Assembly: GCA_963767835.1 (NCBI GenBank)
Contig: CAVYFY010000013.1
Span: forward strand, 1-64,000
From: SIAQ01 sp963767835
Lineage (GTDB): Bacteria; Planctomycetota; Planctomycetia; Gemmatales; Gemmataceae
DNA length: 64,000 nt
Reading direction: 5' to 3'
The number at the start of each line of letters is the position of its first letter. The first letter of the stretch is position 1. The translations under genes and the position numbers were made by a program. Positions 7,821 to 17,773 of the stretch are shown here, piece by piece. The notes under the pieces are model-generated. The model was not told the DNA's origin, made no database searches, and saw nothing but the letters and a program-made list of their open reading frames with translations.

Positions 7821-9752
7821 TCAGTTCTTTTCCGTCTTCTTCTCGTCCGGCTTGGACCCGACCGGGACGGCGTTGGTCTCACGAACGGTCAGGCGATAAG
7901 CGCCGGTCTGGCCGGCATCGAACGTCGTCACGGCCAGGCGGTAGATTGCGTCTTCCTTCGGCGTGAAGACGATGCGCGAGTTGAGGTTGCCGGCGCCGTC
8001 GTTGTCCTCCGCCAACTTGAATTTCGATTCGTCTTCCACGCGGAGGAAAGCGTCGAAATCGTCGCTCGCCAAATCGAGGGTGTAGGTCTTGCCCGCCTTC
8101 ATCTGGAATTCGTGGACCTGGGTGCGCGACCGGGTCCGTTCGCGGTCGAACGGATCGCGGTCCGTGAGGTTGCCATCGAACGTCCTGACGACCGGACCGC
8201 CGGCGCTCTTGACCTTTTCAACGGTCGAATCGCCATCAATGAACTTTAGGCCGACGCCATCGGAATCGGTCAAGGCCAGCATGGCGCGGATCCCCGTGGG
8301 AAGCTGCATGGCGAGCTGCCGGCTCTTGTCGAGGGCGAGCGGCCAGCGGACCACCCCGTCCTTGTTGCTCTTGAGCGTCTGCGTGCCTTTTTCCCATTTC
8401 AAGACCAGCTCCTTGTTCGGCTGCGGGTTGCCCTTGTCGTCGAGGAGGATGGCGTTGATGTGCAGGGGGGTTTTCTTCTTGGCGAAGTCCCTGACCAGCT
8501 TGCTGACGGCCGGGGTCGGGAGCTTGATGGCCTTGAAAATCTCGACATTGCCGGTGACGAGGGCGTCAATGAAGTCGGCATCGTAAATCCTGAGCGTGAA
8601 ATTGCCGGTCTGGCCCGGTTCGAAGGAGGTGACCACGATGCGATAATCGGCATCCTTCAGCGACTTGTGGACGATGCGCGAATTCGGGAAGCCACCGCCG
8701 TCGTCGTTTTCGGTGATCAGCGTGCCCTCGGGGGTTTCGAGACGCAGAAACGGGTCGAGATTCTTGCCGGACTTGTCGCCGGAGATGAGATCGAGGGTGT
8801 AGGTATGGCCGGCCTTCATGCGGAAGGCGTATTCCTTGAAGTAGGAGTTTTCGGTCCTTTTCTCTGGGTTCGGGGCCGCAGTGGCATTATCGTCCTTGCC
8901 GAGCAGATCTTTCTTTTCGAAGACCATCTTGCCGCCGGCGGAGCGGACCGTCTCCAACTCGCCGAGCTTCTTGCCCCAGCTTTCGCCGCGGGCTAGCTTG
9001 TCGAAGGTGGTCCGGAAGGTGTCCACGGGGACATGCATGTTCTCGGTGATGGTGAATCCGCCGATGCGGCTATGGATGCCGACGACGCGGCCTTGCATGT
9101 CGAAGAGCGGGCCGCCCGAATCGCCGCCGACCAGCGTGCAATCGGTTTGGATGACGAAGGAGTCGGCATGCAGGATTCGGCCGACGCGGACAACGGGGGG
9201 GCGGTTCTTGCGGAAGCCGCCGGGATGGCCGATGCCAAGCACCCATTGCCCCTTGACGAGCTCGGACGATTTGCCCATTTCGAGGAACGGGAGTTTTTTG
9301 TCCTTGAGCTTGTCCTTGTTATCCTTGTTGTCCATCTCGATCTGGACCATGCCGCTGTCGATGCTTTTATACTGTCCGAGCGTTTTGGCACGGAGGGTGG
9401 TGCCGTCGGCCAGGACGACGAAGGCGACTTTTCCCGGCGTGCCTGAGACGTGGCCGGCGGTGAGGATATGCCCTTCGTCGTCGATGATGACGCCGCTGCC
9501 CTGGCCCGGGCCGACGCGCACGCCGACGACAGCGGGCATAACCTTGTCGATCACCTTCTGCGTGTGCTGTTCCATCGCCCGCAGCTCATCGATGCTGTTT
9601 GGCGTGGTGTTTTTCTGGATGGCCCTGGGCAGCGGCAAGAGCTTGGCGGATGTTTTCTTGCCGTCGTCGGTCTGTGCCGCGACGAAGCCCATGAAGACGC
9701 CGCCGCACAAAAGTAGCGTGGCGGAATAGGGAAGGAAGTGACGAGCAGCCAT
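7821..9752 (-). CDS. Secreted trypsin-like serine protease with two pre-peptidase C domains
   Basis: 643 residues from ATG 9752, chosen because GAGG lies seven bases upstream; the TTG at 9764 is weaker. A signal peptide covers about 1-27. The protease domain has a full triad: His101 in LTAGHV, Asp132 in SIDSGM, Ser212 in GGDSGGPL. Two bacterial pre-peptidase C domains follow (about 315-395 and 550-635), each with the GFPNSRIV or NLNSRIV signature and a QTG(N/A)(F/Y) end; such domains are usually removed or act in secretion. It is a paralogue of the neighbouring HtrA-like gene but keeps its catalytic residues. Both are probably exported to the periplasm or paryphoplasm. Confidence 0.88.
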   Translation of the reverse strand: MAARHFLPYSATLLLCGGVFMGFVAAQTDDGKKTSAKLLPLPRAIQKNTTPNSIDELRAMEQHTQKVIDKVMPAVVGVRVGPGQGSGVIIDDEGHILTAGHVSGTPGKVAFVVLADGTTLRAKTLGQYKSIDSGMVQIEMDNKDNKDKLKDKKLPFLEMGKSSELVKGQWVLGIGHPGGFRKNRPPVVRVGRILHADSFVIQTDCTLVGGDSGGPLFDMQGRVVGIHSRIGGFTITENMHVPVDTFRTTFDKLARGESWGKKLGELETVRSAGGKMVFEKKDLLGKDDNATAAPNPEKRTENSYFKEYAFRMKAGHTYTLDLISGDKSGKNLDPFLRLETPEGTLITENDDGGGFPNSRIVHKSLKDADYRIVVTSFEPGQTGNFTLRIYDADFIDALVTGNVEIFKAIKLPTPAVSKLVRDFAKKKTPLHINAILLDDKGNPQPNKELVLKWEKGTQTLKSNKDGVVRWPLALDKSRQLAMQLPTGIRAMLALTDSDGVGLKFIDGDSTVEKVKSAGGPVVRTFDGNLTDRDPFDRERTRSRTQVHEFQMKAGKTYTLDLASDDFDAFLRVEDESKFKLAEDNDGAGNLNSRIVFTPKEDAIYRLAVTTFDAGQTGAYRLTVRETNAVPVGSKPDEKKTEKN

Positions 9753-9928
9753 CGTGAACCTCAAGCGAAGTAGGAATCCTGGAGTGTTGGGCTGTCGGCG
9801 GGCATCCCATAGGACGAGCGACTCGCCCCATGCAAACGCGGTGGGGGGATGCTCTAACCAATGCTATTCTTTCTACACCTAAAATTCATTCTGCGAAAGG
9901 GAAATTTGCTAAATTTGCAGCAAGCTGG

Positions 9929-9973
9929 AAAAAAAGCAGGCAGCCGACTGCGTGTTTGCCATCGGCTGCCTGC
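9929..9973 (-). terminator. Rho-independent terminator of the cytochrome gene
   Basis: Read on the minus strand, a 12-bp GC-rich stem (arms 9962-9973 and 9936-9947) is followed by seven T residues (complement of the A run 9929-9935). It lies just downstream of the cytochrome stop codon at 9995. Confidence 0.85.
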
Positions 9974-9994
9974 CCTTGGGTTGCTTAGCGTTAC

Positions 9995-11977
9995 CTATTT
10001 CTTATCGGGAATCAATTCGATGACGAGCGGCGGCTTCCTACCGCCAGCGGGTGCCACCGCATCCTTGACGGCCGGCGGCGGATTGGCGGCCCCCTTGTTC
10101 TTCTGCTCGTGATGAATCAGCCTCTTTGGATCTTTTGGATTAATCGGATTGAGCAGCCAGCGGGCGACGATGTCTTTGCCTGCATTGCCCCAATTGACAT
10201 CGTTTTCCGCATCGTGGCATTTGATGCAATTATTCGCCTCAATGGCCCGCCGCCGCGGACCGGACAGCTGCAGCCACTGTTGCAGGGCCTTGGCGTCCTT
10301 TGGGTTCTTGACGAGGTCGTCTTCCAGCTTCCGCTCCGCCGGCGTCGGCTTGTACGGATTCATTAACTTTCGGACTGCCATATTGTTGGGGTTCTTGACA
10401 TGCTCGCTGGCCGGGCCGTGGCAACTTTCGCAGCCGACGCCGCGCAGATTCTTGTTATGCTTGGCGATCTGGGCCGCGTTCGGCAGGGGATTGGGCTTCG
10501 CCGGCCAGTCGGCGATGTTCGGCACGAAATCGTTGTACCCGCCCGGATTCTGGAATCCGGTAACGTGGCATTTGATGCACTCCGGATCGAATTGCCGATT
10601 CGACGGGTTCTTCTCCTTCTCCAGCCTTTCCATTGCCTTGGCATGGGCCGACTCGCTCCAGACGTCGTAAGCTTGCTGGTGGCAGCTTTCGCAGCGAGCC
10701 GAACCGACATACGTCGCCCCCAGCCCCTTCTGGTTTGCGCCGACGAGCTGATTGAAGTGCAGCGTGCGCGGCGCCTTGGCGAGCATGTCCTGCGTCTTCA
10801 GGGCACGCTGATAAATCTCCTGCAGCGCGATGATCGGCTGCGTCGCTTTCTTGTTTTTCGGCGTCAGCCAATCCTCGCTCATCAGAACTTTTTGGTATTG
10901 CAGGCGATAACCGTCCTTGTCGCGATAGACGCCGACCAGACCGACGTATTTCCCCTTCTGGCCAATCTCGACGGCGTAGGTCGGTAGCTCGGGATCGAGC
11001 CGGGTCATCAGGAACGGCGGTTCGGGGTCGCTGCTCAGATGCATCATCAGCTGAATCGCGGGAATCTTCGAATCGTTCTTGCGTTCCTTCGCACAGAACT
11101 TGGCACAGGTGAGCGCCTGCTTGTGGCGTTCCTTAATGATGGCATTCATCTGTTGGATGCCGTTGAGCTTCGGATCGACTTTTGGATATTCGTGTTGCAG
11201 GATGACGCCGATCTCGACGCCGGCCTTGGCGAAAGCATTCAGCGCTTTGGGGAGCTCGTCCTTGTTGTTCAAGAACACCGGCTTAAAGGGCTTGGGATTG
11301 GGATCGAGCTCGTCGCACAGATCGGGGCCCATCATGTTGATGACGCCGATCTTGGGCGTGGCGTCGGCGATGATTTCAAAGGGGCGGACGTTGAGATCGG
11401 CATAATGCTTTTCTGGGTCGGCGAGCGACAACAGGACCGGGCGCGGATACGGTTTTCCATCCCATGCGTTCACCAGAAGTTCGTCCAGCCCCGCGCGGAA
11501 TTCATCGCGGCCGATGCCGAGGACCTTGTAATTCATGGCCCGCAGCGCCTTGACACTCAATTTGTATTTGAGCATATTCTGTTCTTGAATTCCCCTCGCA
11601 TCCGCCAGTTCGCCCAGGTCGATGCCAACGACGTCCCAGCCTTTGGCCTTGAGCGATTCGATGAAGTTGTAGCGACGCTCCAGGCCGCCGTTCTGCGGAT
11701 GCGAGCAACCGCACGGGTTGATGTAGCCGTGCATTTCGCCGGAAACGACGATGGCGACGAGCGGCTTTTCCCATTTGGCGAAATTACCGTTGAAATCGCC
11801 GTCGGACGGCAATTCCGGTGGAAGCTCCGATTCTTCACTGCAACCGTGCGGACCTTGCGGCAAGGCCCCGCGCAAAACGAGATAGCCGCCGCCAACAAGG
11901 AGCGTCACGAAAAACGCCGCGAGCACGAGCGACACGGCATGCCGGGCGACCGGCGCCTGGGGTTCATTCTCCATCAT
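9995..11977 (-). CDS. Membrane-anchored tetrahaem cytochrome c fused to a UshA/metallophosphoesterase-like domain
   Basis: About 660 residues from ATG 11977, with GAGG nine bases upstream; ATG 11986 is also possible. One N-terminal membrane helix (about 14-36) anchors an exported protein. Residues about 75-390 resemble the 5'-nucleotidase/UshA metallophosphoesterase fold and include an INPCGCSHPQNGG segment near the start. The C-terminal part has four CXXCH haem sites (CESCH, CIKCH, CESCH, CIKCH, about 428-588), in the style of cytochrome c554 multihaem proteins. An electron-transfer role outside the membrane is likely. The partner is unknown and no terminal reductase is nearby. A strong terminator follows. 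Confidence 0.82.
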   Translation of the reverse strand: MMENEPQAPVARHAVSLVLAAFFVTLLVGGGYLVLRGALPQGPHGCSEESELPPELPSDGDFNGNFAKWEKPLVAIVVSGEMHGYINPCGCSHPQNGGLERRYNFIESLKAKGWDVVGIDLGELADARGIQEQNMLKYKLSVKALRAMNYKVLGIGRDEFRAGLDELLVNAWDGKPYPRPVLLSLADPEKHYADLNVRPFEIIADATPKIGVINMMGPDLCDELDPNPKPFKPVFLNNKDELPKALNAFAKAGVEIGVILQHEYPKVDPKLNGIQQMNAIIKERHKQALTCAKFCAKERKNDSKIPAIQLMMHLSSDPEPPFLMTRLDPELPTYAVEIGQKGKYVGLVGVYRDKDGYRLQYQKVLMSEDWLTPKNKKATQPIIALQEIYQRALKTQDMLAKAPRTLHFNQLVGANQKGLGATYVGSARCESCHQQAYDVWSESAHAKAMERLEKEKNPSNRQFDPECIKCHVTGFQNPGGYNDFVPNIADWPAKPNPLPNAAQIAKHNKNLRGVGCESCHGPASEHVKNPNNMAVRKLMNPYKPTPAERKLEDDLVKNPKDAKALQQWLQLSGPRRRAIEANNCIKCHDAENDVNWGNAGKDIVARWLLNPINPKDPKRLIHHEQKNKGAANPPPAVKDAVAPAGGRKPPLVIELIPDKK

Positions 11978-12189
11978 TCGGATCATCCTCGTTCTGGGAG
12001 CGGGAATCCATTCCGCGCTTAAGAATCGCCTTTTCGGCAAACTTTGTCAACCGCGTCTCATCGCCGGAGCCGACGCCGCTTTGCCGAACCTTCCACGCTT
12101 GCGTTTCTTTGCGGCTTTGCGCCTTCGCGTGAGATGCCCTCTTCATAGAATATGACCGGACTCATGAACGCCATCACCGGGGAGTCGCC

Positions 12190-12849
12190 ATGATTCATAT
12201 CGCACCGTCAATCCTGGCTGCGGACTTCAGCCGGCTAGGTGAAGAGGTCGCTAAAACCGAACGCGCCGGCGTGACCAGGCTTCACGTGGATGTCATGGAC
12301 GCGCATTTCGTCCCCAACCTTACCATGGGTCCGGTCGTGGTCGAAAGTCTAAGGCCGCACACGCGGCTGCTGATCGAGGTGCACTTGATGATCGAGGAGC
12401 CGGCGAAGTTCGTCGGGGCTTTCATCGCTAAGGGGGCCGACCTGGTGACGGTGCATCACGAGGTGCTCGCCGATGCCCGGCCCGTGCTTGCCGAGATCAA
12501 AAAGCGCGGCAAGAAAGCGGGCCTGGCGGTCAACCCGGAAACGCCGGTCGAGGCCTTGACGCCGTATCTGCCGATGCTCGATTTGGCCCTGTGCATGACG
12601 GTGCATCCCGGCTTCGGCGGCCAGGCGTTTCTGCCGGAAAGCCCAGCCCGCATCGCCCGGTTGCGGCAATTGATTGCGGAGCACAACCCCGCATGCGATC
12701 TGGAAGTGGACGGCGGCATCGAAGCCAAGACCGCCCCGGTCGCCCTCGCCGCCGGCGCCAACGTCCTGGTCGTCGGCACCGGCATCTTCCGCCATCCCGC
12801 CGGCAGTGCCGCCGCCATTCGCGAACTGCAAGCGCTTGCAACTCAATGA
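12190..12849 (+). CDS. rpe: Ribulose-phosphate 3-epimerase
   Basis: 219 residues, the usual length. The TIM-barrel signature motifs are all present: IAPSILAADF at the start, HVDVMDAHFVPNLTMGP with the metal ligands His and Asp, EVHLMI, MTVHPGFGGQ, and EVDGGI near the end. It interconverts ribulose 5-phosphate and xylulose 5-phosphate in the pentose phosphate pathway, in the cytoplasm. GGGGAG upstream supports ATG 12190. The ribose-5-phosphate isomerase B gene of the same pathway lies elsewhere in the window (52716-53177). Confidence 0.97.
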   Translation: MIHIAPSILAADFSRLGEEVAKTERAGVTRLHVDVMDAHFVPNLTMGPVVVESLRPHTRLLIEVHLMIEEPAKFVGAFIAKGADLVTVHHEVLADARPVLAEIKKRGKKAGLAVNPETPVEALTPYLPMLDLALCMTVHPGFGGQAFLPESPARIARLRQLIAEHNPACDLEVDGGIEAKTAPVALAAGANVLVVGTGIFRHPAGSAAAIRELQALATQ

Positions 12850-12928
12850 TTGCAGTCGGATCTTGTCGCAATCAAGGTTGTTCTTTATCATGACGGTTGC
12901 CGAATCGGAACCTTCAAGGAATCCTGCC

Positions 12929-13201
12929 ATGTCGATTGATAAAAGTCTGCGTCGCAAGAACTCGTTGCAGCGCGCCCGCAATGTCCTGACCCGCGGCGAG
13001 CGCATCGCCAAGCTGCAGTCCGAGGAACGCTGGCCCGATGGCCGCAGTCCTTACGGGTTGCCGAAGGTGAAGGTTATCAAGCTGATCGTCAAGAAGGCGA
13101 AGAAGAAGGAAGAGAAGGCGGAAGGCGCCGAGGGCGAAGCGGCTGCGGCCGGTGCGACTCCTGCAGCAGCTCCTGCTGGCGGCGGCGCTGCCAAGAAATA
13201 A
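12929..13201 (+). CDS. PVC-type small basic protein
   Basis: 90 residues beginning MSIDKSLRRKNSL. The segment RNVLTRGERIAKLQSEERW and the GLPKVKVIKLIVKK block match the small basic protein family described as a signature of Planctomycetes, Verrucomicrobia and Chlamydiae and suggested to bind the ribosome. The C-terminal 35 residues are a Lys/Glu then Ala/Gly/Pro-rich tail, longer than in typical members. AAGGA about ten bases upstream supports ATG 12929. The open frame extends further upstream, inside and against the rpe frame, but that extension is not coding. This is the clearest single taxonomic marker in the window. Confidence 0.88.
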   Translation: MSIDKSLRRKNSLQRARNVLTRGERIAKLQSEERWPDGRSPYGLPKVKVIKLIVKKAKKKEEKAEGAEGEAAAAGATPAAAPAGGGAAKK

Positions 13202-13231
13202 GCTGGAAAACCACAGTCCCAACGCGACACA

Positions 13232-13582
13232 ATGCCCAAAAGCTGCGTCCAAAGAAAGTTCTTGCTGATAATCGCTGTCCTGCCGCTCAGCATTGCATTG
13301 GCAGCAGCGGCCCTTGCAATGATGCCACCCACCACCGGCGTTACAAAAGCGAACGTTGACCGCATTCAAAAGGGCATGGAAAGGGCCGAGGTTTGCGAAG
13401 TCCTCGGCGAACCGCCAGTAATGACCATCGACCAACCGCCGGCACTTATCGAAACGTGGAACGGCGGGCATGGAGTTTTTGCGGTGACCTTCGACGAGGA
13501 TCGACGAGTAAAGGCTACCCTGTGGTCAGATTCGCAGGATACATTCTTCGACAAGATCGGCCGCTGGGCACACATCCGCTGA
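13232..13582 (+). CDS. Exported BamE/SmpA-like small protein
   Basis: 116 residues. An N-terminal hydrophobic stretch (residues 10-30) suggests a signal peptide or anchor; there is no lipobox cysteine. The sequence IQKGMERAEVCEVLGEPP resembles the (I)xxGMxxxEVxxxLGxP motif of BamE/OmlA-type outer-membrane proteins, and VFAVTFDEDRRV resembles their final strands. It is a weak family match, so the function is unassigned beyond a small envelope protein. It sits between the PVC small basic protein and the sigma factor, in the same direction. Confidence 0.6.
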   Translation: MPKSCVQRKFLLIIAVLPLSIALAAAALAMMPPTTGVTKANVDRIQKGMERAEVCEVLGEPPVMTIDQPPALIETWNGGHGVFAVTFDEDRRVKATLWSDSQDTFFDKIGRWAHIR

Positions 13583-13662
13583 AACCCGCAGCGGGGCGGC
13601 CGATTTCCATTCGTTTTAGACAATCCGTCCATTGATCCCTTTCGTCTAGTAGGATGAGGGGT

Positions 13663-14229
13663 ATGAGCGACCTGGCGGTTAGCACCCGTGATCGGCGCGA
13701 TTCGGAGTCCGACGGAGCCGTTATGGACACCGAGGAGGACTTCGTTTGCGCCTTTAACGGTATGCGCACCGAGCTTGTCAGCACGCTGTTTTTTGTCCTG
13801 GGCAACCACGAGGACGCCCAGGATGTCGCCCAGGAGGTGTTCATCAAGTGCTGGCGAACGCGCGCCGGGCTGACCGATGTCAAGAACCTCCGGGCATGGA
13901 TTTTCCGCATCGGGCTCAACGCCGCCAAGGACCTGCAGCGCAACGCGTGGCGGCGCCGGGCAAGGCCATATGGGGATGGGCCGCCGCCGGAGGTGCCAGG
14001 CCGGGCGGCAACCCCCAGCGAGGCGCTGGAAAACCGGGAGGCGCTGGACCGCCTGCGCCAGGCGCTGCATCAGCTCAGGCCCGAGGAAAAGGAGATTTTT
14101 TTGTTACGCCAGAATGGCGATTTGACATACGAGGAAATCGCGGACATGCGCCGCGCCCCCGTTGGAACCGTGAAGACGCAAATGCGAGCCGCGCTGCAGA
14201 AATTGCGGCGCGTGCTGAGGGAAATGTGA
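13663..14229 (+). CDS. ECF-type RNA polymerase sigma factor
   Basis: 188 residues from ATG 13663 (AGGA nine bases upstream; ATG 13654 is the alternative). Region 2 is visible around FFVLGNHEDAQDVAQEVFIKCWR (about 40-62) and NLRAWIFRIGLNAAKDLQR. Region 4 is visible at about 133-185, with LRPEEKEIFLLRQ, LTYEEIADMRRAPVGTVKTQM as the helix-turn-helix and RAALQKLRRVL. The next gene starts seven bases after the stop and encodes its likely anti-sigma factor, so the pair is an operon. The signal is probably external because the partner crosses the membrane. Confidence 0.92.
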   Translation: MSDLAVSTRDRRDSESDGAVMDTEEDFVCAFNGMRTELVSTLFFVLGNHEDAQDVAQEVFIKCWRTRAGLTDVKNLRAWIFRIGLNAAKDLQRNAWRRRARPYGDGPPPEVPGRAATPSEALENREALDRLRQALHQLRPEEKEIFLLRQNGDLTYEEIADMRRAPVGTVKTQMRAALQKLRRVLREM

Positions 14230-14235
14230 TCTGCC

Positions 14236-17200
14236 ATGCTCGAATGCAAACCATGCCGTGATCGCCTGCTCGATGATGTTTACGGGCTGCTGGACGAACC
14301 CGAAGCGGCTCAGGTGCGCGCCCACGTTAGCGTGTGCGCCGCTTGCCAGACGGCGCTGACGGCGGCGCACGCGGAGCACAAGTTGCTGGCTCAGGCGGCC
14401 CGCGCCATTCGCACGGTGCCGGAATTCGCGGTGCCAAGCGAGACGGCGCCGGCGCCGATGGAGCAGGCCCAGACGCTGCCATTCGTTGCCGCGCCGTTAG
14501 CAGCGAAGCGATCCATGTGGCGGCGGCCCATCGTCGGCTGGGCCATCGCCGCCGCGATTTTGCTCGCCGTGGGAACGCCGCTGGCCTGGTATCGCGTGCA
14601 ACTGGACGGCTATCAAAACGCCCTGGCGGCGGCGCGCGACGAATACAAGCAAACCGAGCATCTGCTCGCGGTGTTGCCGGCCGCGCAGGCGCAGCGCCAT
14701 CAGGAAGCGATTCACAAAGTTCATGCGGAGGCTGCCCCCTATCTGCACGTGGTCGGACCAACGTCGCTGCAGCCCCGCGCCAAAGGCAATTTGCACATCG
14801 CGACACGCCATCCCGAAGGCAACCTAGTCCCCGCCAATATACGCGTCAAATTGGTCGATGCCGGCAGCGGCGACGTCGTCAAGGTGGCCCGATTGCAGAC
14901 CGATAACAACGGTCACGCTCGCGCCGAGATCGATGCTGCCGGCGCCAAGGCGAACAGCAAGCTCAATCTCTTGGTTGAAGCCGACACCGGACTCGCCCAG
15001 GCACGTGTCCAGGAAACGTTGCACGTGCAAGCACCGTCCTTCGTCACTCGCATCGATACGAACAAGAACATCTATCAAGTAAAGGACGTGCTCTTTTTCC
15101 GCGTTCTCGTGCTTGATCGTCATACCTTGCAGCCGCCGGCCCAGCCGCTCCGCATGCACGTCGATCTGGTTCACGACAAAAAGGTGGTGCGCTCGCTCGA
15201 GCAAGACACGGGCGCGGGCGGCATCCTGGCGGCGGAGTTCGCCGTGGAAGAGAAATTCATCGAAGGGGAATACACGCTGAACGTGCGCTCCCACGCCGCG
15301 GTGCAGTCGGCGTCAGCCCGGCTGGAGATCGTCCGCGCCTTGCCGGGCATTCGTCTTGATCCCAACAGCTATGCCGCCGGCGGCACGTTGACCGGAGAAC
15401 TGGCATTACCCGGCGGGACGGGCGCCCCGATGCCGAAGCAGATCTCCGGGACCATCAACGGCATGCCGGTGCCGGTCACTCTTCAGCCGCAGCCGAGCGC
15501 ACAAGCCTTCGGCGGCCCGATCAATCCTCCTCCAGGCGCGAAATCCAAGGATGCAAAAAAAGCCGCGGAGAAGAAAGACGGCGATACCGCCGCCGCCGAG
15601 GACCAGCGTCATTTTTATCGCTTCGCAGCGCCGGTCCCCAAGGATCTGCCCAAGGGGACTAAATCGCTGCAACTCTCGGTGCAAGTGCCGGGAGCGGCGA
15701 AACTAAAAGAAGAATTACGGGCGGTGGCGCCGTTGACGCCGACCGAGTACGACGTGGATTTCTTTCCCGAGGGGGGGATCTGATCGCTGGCGTGCCCAAC
15801 CGCGTCTACTTCCGCGTGCGCGCCAAGACCGGCGAACCGATCACCAGCGACGGCCGACTCATCCTATGGACCAAGGCGAAAGACGGCTCGCTGCAAATCA
15901 GCGCCGACGAACCGTATCAGCTTGGCATGGGACAGTTCGAATTTACGCCGGATGTCAAGGAAACCTACACCGTCCGCATCACGACACCCAACACCACGGC
16001 CGAAGTTGCCGACCCATTCGCCAGGCTGGGTGGGCCGCGCGCCGACGGTGTCGTCCTGCACGTCGCCAAGGCGGTCGGCAAGCAGGCAGAACCGATCCGC
16101 ATGACCATCCGTCGGCAGGGTCCGCCGCGCAACCTCCTCCTGGTTGCCCAGTGCCGCGGCCAGATCGCCGATGAGCGCTGGGTCGAAGTCAGGCGAGGTT
16201 CCATCGATTTGACGCTCGAGCCCGCCACCGATGTCCGCGGCATGATCCGCATTACCGCGTTCGAGGTCCACGGCGCCGACGTGACGCCCGTAGCCGAGCG
16301 CCTTGTCTACCGCGCCTCGACGCAACGGCTCGATCTCGCCTTCAGCCCGAAATTACCTGAATTCGTCGCCGGCAGCAAAACGTCCGCGGGGATTAGCGCT
16401 CGTGATGAGACCGGCCAACCCGCCGCCGCCTGGGTTCTCGCCAGCGTTGTGGACGACCGCTTTCAGGTCAAGCCTCGCAGTCTGTCGGCCCATTTCCTGC
16501 TGATGAACGAAATCCACGGCGGCGCCGACCTCGATCAGGCCCAAATCATCCTGCACGACGGCCCCGAATCGGCCGCAGTGCTGGAGCGCTTCCTCGGCAC
16601 GCACGGCTGGCGTCGCTACGTCGCCAAGAAGACACCGGCCATCGTACCGGCCGCCAAGGCCGGGGAGCAGAAGTTCGCGCCGGTGCCGACACTCACGGTG
16701 CCGCAACAGAATCATCCGCTTCCCGTGGGCGGCTTGGGCGTGAACGCCTTCGGTCCCCCGCCGCCTCCGGTCGATCCGGAAACGCCGCTCATCTTCAGCC
16801 GTGAGAGTCTGCCGATGGCTCAGGTGCAGAAGCAGTATGAAGCGAAGATCGCGGCAGCCGTGACGCCGATCCACAAGGAAGCCATTGCATCCGAGCATCG
16901 CCTGACGAGCGAGCGCGAACGCCTGGCCGACGCCGTGGCGCTTGCATCGGCGAACCTGGCCGGCTTCGAAAACCGCGTGCAGATCGGCATTCGCCTGGCG
17001 TTCGGCGCATTCATCGCGCTGCTCGTTGCGGTGAGCTTGATCCTGATGGGCGTCGGCGCCTACCGCATTCTCCGCGCCCAGCGCTCGCCCACGCCGGCTT
17101 TCGGCGGCGCCTTCGCGTGCCTGCTCTTTTGTCTGGGCACGTGGCTCGTGGGGCACTTCTTGCTCGGGCCGCCGCAATTTGCCGACCCGCGTGGCGACCG

Positions 17201-17773
17201 TCGGGCGGAGGCCCGCGCCGGCGCTGAGCTGGACAAGCTCCTCGGCGATCAGCTTCCAAAGGTTCGCCACGTGGGCGACCGGGCCCCGACGGGCGTATAT
17301 GAGGCGGCGAGAGCCGAACGAGCATTGGGTGAAGGAAAGGCCGATGCCGGCGGGCAGGATGAGGTTTCGAAATCGGCCAAGCAGTTCGCGCGCACGCCGC
17401 TGACGGCGCAGACGGATCGCGCTGCCGATCTGAATCTTGTGAAGCGTTATCAGATGGCTGCCGCAACGCCAGCCACGATGGCGAAGAAGATGGAGCCTGC
17501 GCCGCCAGCCGCACCCCACGTGCCCCCGCAAGCGCCGGTCCGCGCGGCGCTGTTGCCCTGGAGCGCGAATTCGCCCACATCCATGCGCCGGGCTTGCTCG
17601 CCGATACGCTCCTGTGGCACCCCACGCTCTGGCTCGACAACGGCGCAGGCGAGGTGCGATTCGACGTTGCCAGCGGACAGGCCACCTATCGCGTCCTGCT
17701 CCTGGGCCATAGCCCGACCGGCCGCTTCGGCTTCCTCGAGTCCCACCTCGACGCCACCGGCGCCAGCCGCTAA
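14236..17773 (+). CDS. Zinc-finger anti-sigma factor fused to macroglobulin-like domains (two frame breaks)
   Basis: The product starts with an anti-sigma zinc finger (ECKPC and HVSVCAACQ, an HX3CX2C motif, residues 1-35), then a transmembrane helix (about 97-117), then roughly 700 residues of macroglobulin-type beta domains, two more helices (near 17000-17160) and a final macroglobulin-like segment. The frame stops at 15783, but FFPEGG then DLIAGVPNRVYFRV continues if the run of seven G at 15771-15777 had eight. A second break at 17556-17558 (CCC for CCCC) restores LEREFAHIHAPGLLADTLLW through to TAA at 17771-17773. Without repair the open frames are 14236-15783 and 15792-18047. It likely holds the sigma factor at the membrane and responds to an envelope signal or protease. 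Confidence 0.78.

Noticed and set aside
7821..9764. TTG start at 9764 for the active protease
   Set aside because: ATG 9752 has GAGG at proper spacing and begins the signal peptide directly.
9861..10112. Small plus-strand open frame over the terminator region
   Set aside because: It spans the terminator and the end of the cytochrome gene on the other strand; it has no support.
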